Source of the DNA: Blattabacterium clevelandi
Lineage (GTDB): Bacteria > Bacteroidota > Bacteroidia > Flavobacteriales > Blattabacteriaceae
DNA: 64,000 nucleotides
Reading direction: 5' to 3'
Assembly: GCF_003268615.1 (NCBI RefSeq)
Contig: NZ_CP029844.1
Span: 310,001 to 374,000 of the forward strand
Part shown: positions 37,091 to 44,939 of the stretch, piece after piece
How the letters are laid out: every line of letters begins with the position of its first letter
Numbering within the stretch: position 1 is the stretch's first letter
Position numbers and translations under genes: made by a program
The notes under the pieces: generated by a model
What the model saw: the letters and a program-made list of their open reading frames with translations, nothing else
Databases searched by the model: none
Told to the model about the DNA's origin: nothing

Positions 37091-38053
37091 CTATTCTTCT
37101 AACCCTAAAACTTTTAATCCGTTTTTTGTAGAAATTTCAACCAAATGGTCTATGTCATAATAATGACAAGATTCTAACATAACACGTAATTCTATCCAAA
37201 GATTTCCATCAGAAAAAGGTTTGTATATATCGCATATATTATCTGTTCCAAAAGCAACTATAATTCCTTCAGGAATCATTTCATCTACTGGAGTAATAGA
37301 ATTATGGCTAGGAGTCAAACGTTCACTTCTAGTATGGTCAATCCAAGCTATAGGACAAGATATTACCATTAAATTAGCTTTTTTCATTAATCTATATATT
37401 TCATAACGATATTTTCTATCATGTGCTGCTAAAGAAATACTATGTATGGCTACTACCTTACCTTGCATCCCATGTTCAATAGTTTTTTTTGCTAGTTTTT
37501 CAGTTTCTTTTTCTTCACTTGTATTAAATTGATCTACATGTACATGTACTAATTTCCCCTTTTTTTTAGCTATTTGTAATAATACATCTAGATGTTCATT
37601 TTCTTTTCCATAATCTTTAGCAGGTAATCCACCAATAATATCTACAAATTCCACTGATTGATCGAACCAATATTTCGATTTTTGATTCAAAACTCCTTTA
37701 AGTACTTGATTTGCAAAACGAATATGAATTGAATTTCCATAATTATTTCTCAATTTTTTAGCGGCTTTTAATGCCCGATCTTCAATAATTTCATCCACAT
37801 CAATAAAAGTACATAAAGCTTGTGTCCCTTGTTTTAGAAAGTATTCCAAAGCTTTTTCCATTCGGATATAAATATCTTCTTCTGAAGATAAACGTTTCAT
37901 TTCATCAACTAAATACCATTTTTTATTAAGGGAATAATAAGAATATTTAAAATTTTTTTTTGTTAGAGTATAAGCTCTATCCAAGTGAGAATGGGCATTT
38001 ACCCACCCACCTTTCTGTTTAACTTTTTCAATAATTTTTTTTTTGGGATTCAT
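37091..38053 (-). CDS. Amidohydrolase-superfamily protein, cytosine-deaminase-like
   Basis: Metal-dependent hydrolase of about 320 aa. Ligand motifs in order are NAHSHLDRA (HxH), VHVHVDQFN, AIHSIS and FGTDNICD, the arrangement seen in the cytosine deaminase branch (HxH, HxD/HVD, H, D). The usual catalytic Glu of that branch (HCDE) reads HVDQ here, so cytosine may not be the substrate. The start is placed at ATG 38053 (MNPKKKIIEK); the longer reading uses a TTG and would overlap rsmG. It is 23 bases after rsmG on the same strand. Substrate unknown. Confidence 0.75.
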   Translation of the reverse strand: MNPKKKIIEKVKQKGGWVNAHSHLDRAYTLTKKNFKYSYYSLNKKWYLVDEMKRLSSEEDIYIRMEKALEYFLKQGTQALCTFIDVDEIIEDRALKAAKKLRNNYGNSIHIRFANQVLKGVLNQKSKYWFDQSVEFVDIIGGLPAKDYGKENEHLDVLLQIAKKKGKLVHVHVDQFNTSEEKETEKLAKKTIEHGMQGKVVAIHSISLAAHDRKYRYEIYRLMKKANLMVISCPIAWIDHTRSERLTPSHNSITPVDEMIPEGIIVAFGTDNICDIYKPFSDGNLWIELRVMLESCHYYDIDHLVEISTKNGLKVLGLEE

Positions 38054-38076
38054 TTTGATTTTTTTTATAATAAATA

Positions 38077-38697
38077 TTAAATATTGGAAATCCAAATAAC
38101 TTTTTTGGTAATGAAAAATGGTTCTCTAAAATAATTAATGAGAGGATATTCTACTGCATGAGGAAATTTTTCTAATTCTTTAGAAAGGTCACCTCCTTTT
38201 AAATATAAGGATCCATTCTGGATTATATAGTTGGATTTATATTTAAATTTATTTTTGATCCATTTTTGAGTTTTTGATATTTTTGTTACAAATCTACTAA
38301 CAACAAAATCAAATCGATATTCTAATTTTTCTGCACGTATACAAATAGCATGTGCATTTTTTAAGTGTAGATCATAGATTATTTTCTCTACAATTTTAAT
38401 TTTTTTTTTAATGGAATCAACCAATATAAATTTTGTATTAGGAAAAATTATAGATAAAGGAATTCCTGGAAATCCACCTCCTGTACCTAAATCCATAACA
38501 AAGGATCCAGGAAAAAAAGGAAAAACTTTAGCAATTCCTAAACAAAAAAGAACATGTTGTTGATAAAAATTATAGAATGTTTTTCTAGAAATAATATTTA
38601 CATAAGTATTCCAATATTCATATAAATTTTTTAAAGAAGATAATTGATGTATTTGATTATCCAATAGATTTGGAAAATACTTTTTAATTAATTCCAT
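38077..38697 (-). CDS. rsmG: 16S rRNA (guanine527-N7)-methyltransferase
   Basis: Methylates G527 of 16S rRNA. SAM-binding MDLGTGGGFPGIPLSIIFPN and the following LVDSIKKKIKIVEKI are diagnostic, with FVVSRFVTKI later. The ATG at 38697 (MELIKKYFPNL) matches the family start; an ATG at 38757 would add 20 residues. Divergent from aspC across a short gap. Confidence 0.94.
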   Translation of the reverse strand: MELIKKYFPNLLDNQIHQLSSLKNLYEYWNTYVNIISRKTFYNFYQQHVLFCLGIAKVFPFFPGSFVMDLGTGGGFPGIPLSIIFPNTKFILVDSIKKKIKIVEKIIYDLHLKNAHAICIRAEKLEYRFDFVVSRFVTKISKTQKWIKNKFKYKSNYIIQNGSLYLKGGDLSKELEKFPHAVEYPLINYFREPFFITKKVIWISNI

Positions 38698-38773
38698 TCC
38701 ATATGATTGATAAATGAATCCAAATTTATAATCAAATTTATTTAGATTTGCAATCATTTCAAATTATCTATCC

Positions 38774-39970
38774 ATGAAAAATAGATTATTATCCCAAAGA
38801 TTACAAAATATATCTTATTCGCAAACTTTAGCTATGTCTAATAAAGCTTTAAAATTACAAAATAAAGGGTATGACATTATTAACTTAAGTTTGGGAGAAC
38901 CTAATTTTTCTCCACCAAATTTTATTTTAAACGATGCAAAAAAAGCTATTGATGAAGGAAGCTATCATTACTATACTCCAGTATCTGGATATTTAGAACT
39001 TAGAGAAGTAATATGCAAGAAATTTTATCGTGATAATGGATTGAAATATATTCCATCTCAAATTGTGGTTTCTACTGGTGGAAAACAATCTATTATGAAT
39101 GTCCTTTTATCTTTACTTAATCCAAAAGATGAAGTGATTATTCCCGCACCATATTGGGTAAGTTATTATCAAATGGTAAAATTATGTGAAGCTATTCCTA
39201 TTATTATTCCAACGATTATGGAAAAAAATTTTAAAATTAATCCAAAAAAATTAGAAGAATCTATTACAAAAAAAACAAAATTATTTATTTTAAATACACC
39301 ATGCAATCCTACAGGGAGTGTTTACTCTTATAAAGAATTAAAAAATTTAGTAGAAATTTTTAAGAGATATCCAAAAATCATTATTCTTTCCGATGAGATT
39401 TATGAACATATTTGTTACTCAGTAAAACATATTAGTATTGCCATTTTTCCTGATATCTATGATAGAGTCATAACAATAAATGGATTATCAAAAGCTTTCT
39501 CTATGACTGGATGGAGAATTGGGTATATTGGAGCTCCTGAATGGATTTCTAAGTCTTGTGAAAAAATACAAGGACAAATAACTTCTTGTGCTAATTCTAT
39601 CGCACAACGTGCAGCTATTTCTGCATTAAACGCTTCACCAATTAAAATAGAATATATGATCAAAGAATTTAAAAAAAGAAGAAATTTAGTATTGGATATG
39701 ATGAAGGAAATTCCTGAATTTCAAATAATCAATAAACCAAATGGAGCTTTTTACGTATTTCCAAAAGTTTCAGATATTTTTGGAAAAAAGTTATATGGAG
39801 AAATTATTAAAAATTCAGAAGATTTATCTTCTTTTTTTCTTGAAAAAGCTCAAGTTTCCACTGTTAGTGGAAGTGCTTTTGGAGATAATGAATATTTACG
39901 TATTTCTTATGCTACAACAGAAGATAAAATTGTAAAAGCTCTTACAAGGATAAAAAAAGTATTAAAATAA
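38774..39970 (+). CDS. aspC: Aspartate aminotransferase
   Basis: Fold-type I, class I beta aminotransferase of 398 aa that interconverts aspartate/oxaloacetate and glutamate/2-oxoglutarate. Motifs: NLSLGEPNFSPP, PAPYWVSYYQM, NTPCNPTGSVYS, LSDEIYEHICY and the PLP lysine in NGLSKAFSMTGWRIGYIG, with a C-terminal YLRISYATTED. It feeds nitrogen to arginine and other pathways, and fits a symbiont built around glutamate nitrogen. tRNA-His lies head-on 11 bases downstream. Confidence 0.94.
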   Translation: MKNRLLSQRLQNISYSQTLAMSNKALKLQNKGYDIINLSLGEPNFSPPNFILNDAKKAIDEGSYHYYTPVSGYLELREVICKKFYRDNGLKYIPSQIVVSTGGKQSIMNVLLSLLNPKDEVIIPAPYWVSYYQMVKLCEAIPIIIPTIMEKNFKINPKKLEESITKKTKLFILNTPCNPTGSVYSYKELKNLVEIFKRYPKIIILSDEIYEHICYSVKHISIAIFPDIYDRVITINGLSKAFSMTGWRIGYIGAPEWISKSCEKIQGQITSCANSIAQRAAISALNASPIKIEYMIKEFKKRRNLVLDMMKEIPEFQIINKPNGAFYVFPKVSDIFGKKLYGEIIKNSEDLSSFFLEKAQVSTVSGSAFGDNEYLRISYATTEDKIVKALTRIKKVLK

Positions 39971-39980
39971 TTTAATTTTG

Positions 39981-40056
39981 GGTGGAAGACCGGATTTGAA
40001 CCGGCGACCCTCAGAACCACAATCTGATGCTCTAAACCAACTGAGCTACATCCACC
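39981..40056 (-). tRNA. tRNA-His (anticodon GTG)
   Basis: A 76-nt tRNA on the minus strand. G at 40056 acts as the extra G-1 opposite C73 (39981), the tRNA-His identity pair; the acceptor then reads GTGGATG against CTTCCAC with one apparent T:T mismatch (position 6:67). Anticodon stem TCAGA/TCTGA, loop TTGTGGT, anticodon GTG. T arm GCCGGTTCAAATCCGGT. CCA is not encoded. Confidence 0.94.
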
Positions 40057-40101
40057 ATATCTATCTATCGTAATAATAACAAATATAGACAATCAATTAA
40101 T

Positions 40102-41166
40102 TTATTGACAAAAACTTTCGATAATTTTTTTGCAATAATAGATAAGTTCACTGTATATCCACCTTATTATGGCCTTTTTTTCTTGAATAGGATACAAAAG
40201 GTGAACATTTGCGCCGGCATCTAGTGTAAAATAGATGTTTTGTTTGCTTTGTTTTCTAAAATCCCATACTTTATGAAGTACGTGAAGTGTATTCGGTCTC
40301 ATCCATAAAAAATAGGGATTAGAGGTCATGATCATAGCATGAAGATTTAAAGATTCATGTTCTATTAATTCTCCAAATTTTGGAAAATCTCCTATTTTTA
40401 ATATAGATATCAGTTGATCCATATTTCTATTAGCGAATTTTAATCTTTCTTTAGCATAAGGATGGTTATTCATTAATTGATGTCCTTTTGAACTTAAAAT
40501 TTTTTTAGGTTCTTCATCTATTACTAAAATAGTATCCCAAATTTTTGTAAAAATTGGGTGTATTTTATAGGGATAAGGGATAGAATAAAGATTATTACTC
40601 CCTTTTATTGATTTATGTTTTCCCCAAACTACAAGTCCTGGATAGATAGATCTACAAGCACTTCCGGATCCTAATCTAGCTAAAAAAGAAGCTTTTTTTA
40701 AAAAAAAAGCTTCTTTTAAAGAAGAATCTAATTTTTTTTCTATTTCCATAATACATAAAGCTAAAGCGCTCATAGAAGAAGCCGAAGAAGCAATTCCACT
40801 ACTGTGGGGAAAAGTATTATCGGTTTTGATAACAAAATTAAAATATCGCAAATAAGAACAATAAAATGATATTCTATGAAAAAATTCCAAAATTTTTGGG
40901 AGAAAATTAGTTTTTTCTTTTCCAGAAAAGAAAATTTTTATAGATCTTTTTTTTTTTTTCTCTCTAAGATGATAAATTAGTTTTGTTACCGTGTAAACCT
41001 CTTCTAATGAATAACTAATAGAAGAATTCATCGGTATTTGAATTTTATTCTTTCGTTTTCCCCAATATTTTATTAAAGCTATATTGGAATGGCTCTTTTT
41101 GGTGACTACTCCATTTGAAACTATAGAATAGTTTTTTTTCTTATAAAAGAAACAATTACTTTTCAA
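40102..41166 (-). CDS. mvaD: Diphosphomevalonate decarboxylase, TTG start
   Basis: GHMP-kinase-fold enzyme making isopentenyl diphosphate in the mevalonate route. Motifs: SNIALIKYWGKRKNK, the ATP loop PHSSGIASSASSMSALAL, LARLGSGSACRSIYPG and MTSNPYFLWMRP. The frame is closed by a stop at 41170-41172; the first usable codon is TTG at 41166, which gives a normal-length N-terminus before SNIALIKYWGK, so a TTG start is likely. It encodes 354 aa. A 34-base inverted repeat lies inside (40684-40717). Its presence points to mevalonate-dependent isoprenoids, as in part of the Flavobacteriia. Confidence 0.92.
   Translation of the reverse strand: MKSNCFFYKKKNYSIVSNGVVTKKSHSNIALIKYWGKRKNKIQIPMNSSISYSLEEVYTVTKLIYHLREKKKKRSIKIFFSGKEKTNFLPKILEFFHRISFYCSYLRYFNFVIKTDNTFPHSSGIASSASSMSALALCIMEIEKKLDSSLKEAFFLKKASFLARLGSGSACRSIYPGLVVWGKHKSIKGSNNLYSIPYPYKIHPIFTKIWDTILVIDEEPKKILSSKGHQLMNNHPYAKERLKFANRNMDQLISILKIGDFPKFGELIEHESLNLHAMIMTSNPYFLWMRPNTLHVLHKVWDFRKQSKQNIYFTLDAGANVHLLYPIQEKKAIIRWIYSELIYYCKKIIESFCQ
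40684..40717. repeat. Long perfect inverted repeat inside mvaD
   Basis: AAAAGAAGCTTTTTTT (40684-40699) and its exact reverse complement (40702-40717) are separated by AA. The arms are 16 bp. It lies in coding sequence for the segment EAFFLKKASFLA, just before the conserved GSGSACRS motif. Confidence 0.95.
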
Positions 41167-41196
41167 AAGTTATGTAAAAAAATACGATTCAATTTA

Positions 41197-42600
41197 TCAA
41201 CCGTTATCACGTTTTTTTATATAATCTAACATTTTTTCATCATCTAATTCTCCTTCGGAACGAGCAATAACGCAACTAGCTAATCCATTACCTATAACAT
41301 TTACGGTAGTACGAGCCATATCCATTAATTCATCTATTCCTATAATTGCTAATATAGGCCAATTCGGTAGACCAAAAGAAGAAACAGTAGCTAACAGAAT
41401 GACTAAAGATGCTCTAGGTACTCCAGCAACACCTTTACTAGTTAAAATTAAAGTTAAACCTATAAATATTTGCTGACTAAAACTTAAAGGAATTCCAGCT
41501 GCTTGCGCTACAAAAACAGTGGCTAAAGATAAGTAAAGAGTGGTTCCATCTAAGTTAAAGCTATAACCTGTAGGAATCACAAAAGCAATAATTTTTCTTG
41601 GAACACCTAATTTTTCTAAATTTTCCATAAGTAGAGGTAAAGCAGATTCGGAACTTGTAGTTGCAAACGCTAATGAAACCGGTTCCATTAAAGCTTTTAT
41701 AAATCCTCTTAAAGGAACTTTAATCCATAAAAGAATGGGAAATAACACCATTATCAAAAATATAAATAAAGCAATATAAAGCGTAAATAATAACTGAAAA
41801 AGATTATATAATATATCCAATCCCATATGTCCTACTGTATAAGCTATAGCTGAACCTACTCCTATAGGAGCAAAATACATGATTATCTTAGTGAATTTAA
41901 ACATAATCTCTGAAAGACTCTCTGTAAATGATAATATAGGACTACGTTTTTTTTCATCTAAAAAAACCATAGATATTCCGAAAATTACGGAAAAAACAAC
42001 AATAGGTAATACATCTCCATGATATATAGATTTAATGAAATTTTCTGGAAATACGTGAATAATAGTATCTTGCCAAGTTTTAATTTCTACTTTTGGAAAT
42101 TGATTCTCCGTTATTCCTGAAGGCATAACAATTCCTACTCCAGCTTGAGAAATATTAATGGCAATAAGACCAATGAACAAGGCTAAAGTAGTAACTATTT
42201 CGAAATACAATAAGGATTTCCACCCCATATTCCCTAATTGTTTAATGTTAGAATGACTTGCTATACCAACTACCAAAGTGGAAAATAATATTGGAGCTAT
42301 AATAGTTTTTATAAGCCTCAAAAATATTTGAGATAAAAATCTAAGTTCTATAGCAATTTTAGGATAATCTATCCCGAATTCTATTCCTATGATTATGGAT
42401 AATAAGATCCAAGTAGTTAGGTCTTTTTTCAAAAATGCATAAAATATGAAAATAGAGATAACGAAATATCTAAAAATAAAAAGAGTAAATTTATCTAATC
42501 CAAAAAAATTTTTTGATAAGTGAATAAACACGTATGCGAAAAAACTTAAAAATGCTATTAGTAAAATTTTTTCTTTTTTTACTTTCATTCCAATACTCAT
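41197..42600 (-). CDS. Sodium/proton:dicarboxylate (glutamate/aspartate) symporter
   Basis: DAACS-family importer of 467 aa with about eight to ten hydrophobic segments. The re-entrant loop ATTSSESALPLLMENLEKLG (serine-rich motif), the GYSFNLDGTTLYLSLATVF motif and the second hairpin LTSKGVAGVPRASLVIL, followed by IGIDELMDMARTTVNVIGN, form the substrate and cation site. Glutamate, aspartate or C4-dicarboxylates are plausible; the substrate-defining Asp/Arg region reads MDMARTTVNV as in acidic amino acid carriers. It would draw carbon and nitrogen from the host cell (inference). Confidence 0.9.
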   Translation of the reverse strand: MSIGMKVKKEKILLIAFLSFFAYVFIHLSKNFFGLDKFTLFIFRYFVISIFIFYAFLKKDLTTWILLSIIIGIEFGIDYPKIAIELRFLSQIFLRLIKTIIAPILFSTLVVGIASHSNIKQLGNMGWKSLLYFEIVTTLALFIGLIAINISQAGVGIVMPSGITENQFPKVEIKTWQDTIIHVFPENFIKSIYHGDVLPIVVFSVIFGISMVFLDEKKRSPILSFTESLSEIMFKFTKIIMYFAPIGVGSAIAYTVGHMGLDILYNLFQLLFTLYIALFIFLIMVLFPILLWIKVPLRGFIKALMEPVSLAFATTSSESALPLLMENLEKLGVPRKIIAFVIPTGYSFNLDGTTLYLSLATVFVAQAAGIPLSFSQQIFIGLTLILTSKGVAGVPRASLVILLATVSSFGLPNWPILAIIGIDELMDMARTTVNVIGNGLASCVIARSEGELDDEKMLDYIKKRDNG

Positions 42601-42652
42601 TTTGTGAAATTCAACATTTATATATATATAAGAAGAAAAGGATAATCGTTAA

Positions 42653-42723
42653 CAGACCCGTAGGGACTCGAACCCCAACTAACAGAACCAAAATCTGCTG
42701 TGCTACCGTTACACAACGGGTCT
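42653..42723 (-). tRNA. tRNA-Gln (anticodon TTG)
   Basis: A compact 71-nt tRNA on the minus strand. Acceptor AGACCCG pairs with CGGGTCT, discriminator G; anticodon stem GCAGA/TCTGT (last pair G:T), loop TTTTGGT with anticodon TTG; T arm TGGGGTTCGAGTCCCTA. CCA is not encoded. Confidence 0.93.
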
Positions 42724-42947
42724 ATGAAAAATGTAAATATATACCATTTTTTTTCAAAAACATTACAATGATGGATAAGGATATTTTTTAGATTATAGGA
42801 TCTATCTACAATAGAAAATTGTACGAATAGAACCCCATATCCAAATAGGAAAAAAAATTAATTAGTATATTAGAAGAAAGGGAAAAACGATATGTTGAAT
42901 AGATAAAAAAATTTTTTTTTATCATTACCAGAATTCATCAAATTATT

Positions 42948-43286
42948 ATGTCTGTAAAAATACGTTTAAAAAGAATTGGAAAAAAACATAAGCCTATTTA
43001 CCATATAGTTGTAGCCGATTCTCGTTCACCAAGAGATGGGAAATTTATTGAAAAAATAGGGACTTATAATCCTAATACGAATCCACCTTCAACAGTATTA
43101 AAAATGAATAATGCTGTATCATGGTTGATCAAAGGTGCACAACCTACTGATACGGTAAGATCTATTTTTTCTAAAAATGGAGTATTATTAAAAAAACATT
43201 TATTAGAAGGAGTTAAAAGAGGAGGATTAAGTGATGAAGAAGCTCATAAAAAATTTCATTTTTGGAAAAATAAAAATTTATCATAG
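42948..43286 (+). CDS. rpsP: 30S ribosomal protein S16
   Basis: Small-subunit assembly protein. The N-terminus [20 protein letters not shown] and [20 protein letters not shown] are unmistakable; [21 protein letters not shown] follows. 112 aa; the C-terminal tail ([16 protein letters not shown]) is longer than in E. coli (82 aa) but shorter than in many free-living Flavobacteria. It stands alone, with a 224-base gap upstream that holds tRNA-Gln's flank and no other gene, and meets truB tail to tail. Confidence 0.96.
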   Translation: MSVKIRLKRIGKKHKPIYHIVVADSRSPRDGKFIEKIGTYNPNTNPPSTVLKMNNAVSWLIKGAQPTDTVRSIFSKNGVLLKKHLLEGVKRGGLSDEEAHKKFHFWKNKNLS

Positions 43287-43339
43287 AGCATATAGTAGGG
43301 TAAGTTAACATGATAGTTTTATTATATTTTTAATTTAAT

Positions 43340-44008
43340 TTATAGCTCATTATAAGAATCTTTTATAGAAAATGGGCCTATACGTTCTCTTCTTAAAGAA
43401 AGAAGATAGGCGCCACTTTTTATTTTTATTCCGAAATCTTGGGCTATAGATCGAATATAAGTTCCTTTTCCACATTTTATCAAAAATTTTATATAAGGTA
43501 TTCCAATTTTTAGGATATAAAATTGATAAATTCTTACTCGTCTAGGTTTCATATTTTTTATTTTTTTCCCTTTTCTAGCATATTCATAAAATCTCTTTCC
43601 TTCTATTTTTAATGCCGAAAAACAGGGGGGGAATTGATTTATTTCACCAATAAATTTTTGAGATATTTTTTGAATAAGTTCCGGAGTTATGTGGGAGGTA
43701 GAAGAAAAATTATATTCTTGGGTTTCTGAATCAAAAGATGGAGTCACACATCCCATTTTTATAAGACCTGTATAAGTTTTTTTATAATTTTGAATAGAAT
43801 CTACTTTTTTAGTATATTTCCCTGTAAGAATAATTAAAAGTCCTGTTGCAAGAGGATCTAGAGTTCCAGCATGTCCTATTTTTATTTTTTTAGAAAAACC
43901 CATTATTTTTTTTTTAATCCTTTTCACCACTTCAAATGAAGTCCACCCCCACGGTTTATCTATTAATAATAGCTTTCCATTTTCAAATTCTGAACAATTT
44001 TTTATCAA
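43340..44008 (-). CDS. truB: tRNA pseudouridine-55 synthase
   Basis: Makes pseudouridine 55 in the T loop of tRNAs. 222 aa with LLIDKPWGWTSFEVVKRIKK, the catalytic Asp in GHAGTLDPLATGLLIILTG, PPCFSALKIEGKRFYEYARKG and KCGKGTYIRSIAQDFG. It ends with the core, without the C-terminal PUA domain of longer forms. It overlaps uppP by 4 bases. Confidence 0.95.
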   Translation of the reverse strand: MIKNCSEFENGKLLLIDKPWGWTSFEVVKRIKKKIMGFSKKIKIGHAGTLDPLATGLLIILTGKYTKKVDSIQNYKKTYTGLIKMGCVTPSFDSETQEYNFSSTSHITPELIQKISQKFIGEINQFPPCFSALKIEGKRFYEYARKGKKIKNMKPRRVRIYQFYILKIGIPYIKFLIKCGKGTYIRSIAQDFGIKIKSGAYLLSLRRERIGPFSIKDSYNEL

Positions 44009-44866
44009 AAATTTTCAATTGGTTTAATAAAATAATGTATAATAATGAATAGAATTCCAAAAATAATTCTATAATATCCAAATATTTTAAAATTATTTTT
44101 TTTGAGATAGGACATAAAACATTTTATGGATAAAATTCCTGTAATAAAAGAAACTATATTTCCAACTAATAATAATTTTATATCTTCTTGTAAAAAAAAA
44201 TTTTTATCTATTATTGGAAAAATAAAAAATCTACGAACATTAAATGAAAAAGTGAAATACTGGAATTGAAAATAATGGTCAAATAATTTTTTACATGTAG
44301 CAATAAAAATAACAGGAAAAGATAAAAAAAAAGAAAATTCAATAGCCTTTTTTCTTTCAATATTTTGTAACATACAGGATACTATAGTAGTAGCACTTCT
44401 AGATACTCCTGGAATAATAGAAAAACATTGTCCTAATCCAATAATAAAAGCTTTAAAATAAGTTATTCTATAGTCTTTATTTTTATAATTTTTTTTTTCA
44501 TATAAATTTTCCACTATTAAAATAACTATTCCTCCTATAAGGATAAAAATAGCTACCATAAGTGGATTTTCTAAAAAAAAAAATTATTTTATTTTTTAAT
44601 AAAAAACCAAAAATCAATATAGGTAAACTAGCTATAAAAATTTTTAAATAAAAATTAAATTTTTGAAAAAAAAATTTTTTTCTATATAAAAAAACTAACG
44701 AAAAAACAGCTCCAAGTTGAACAGATATTAGAAATAATTTTGTAATTTTTTTCTCTAAAATCCCCATTAAAGAAGATACAAGGATCATATGTCCTGTAGA
44801 AGAAATAGGAAAAAACTCTGTAATTCCTTCAATAATTCCTAATAGGATTGATTGGATATAATTCAT
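44005..44866 (-). pseudogene. uppP: Undecaprenyl-diphosphate phosphatase, frameshifted at a homopolymer
   Basis: UppP (BacA) recycles the lipid carrier of cell-wall synthesis. From ATG 44866 the reading MNYIQSILLGIIEGITEFFP with motif ISSTGH runs through membrane segments to NKIIFFF and then goes out of frame at an 11-base run (plus-strand A, 44573-44583). The other frame continues NPLMVAIFILIGGIVILIVE and holds the second signature PGVSRSATTIVSC and the remaining membrane segments to 44005. One T fewer (or two more) in the coding strand restores a full protein of about 287 aa. Both active-site motifs are intact, so slippage or an assembly error should be considered before calling it dead. 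Confidence 0.9.
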
Positions 44867-44939
44867 AAATTAATTTATATAATATGTATAATATGATTAT
44901 AGAATAATAAATCATATAATTAACCAAACTATTAGTTTA

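Noticed and set aside
39907-40092. Minus-strand open frame of 61 aa over tRNA-His
   Set aside because: It is a translation of the tRNA gene itself (the GGCSSVGLEHQ pattern is typical of tRNA shadows).
42534-42791. Plus-strand frame of 85 aa starting MRKNLKMLLVKFFLF, looking like a signal peptide
   Set aside because: It runs antisense through the symporter start and tRNA-Gln; the apparent signal is the reverse of a membrane segment.
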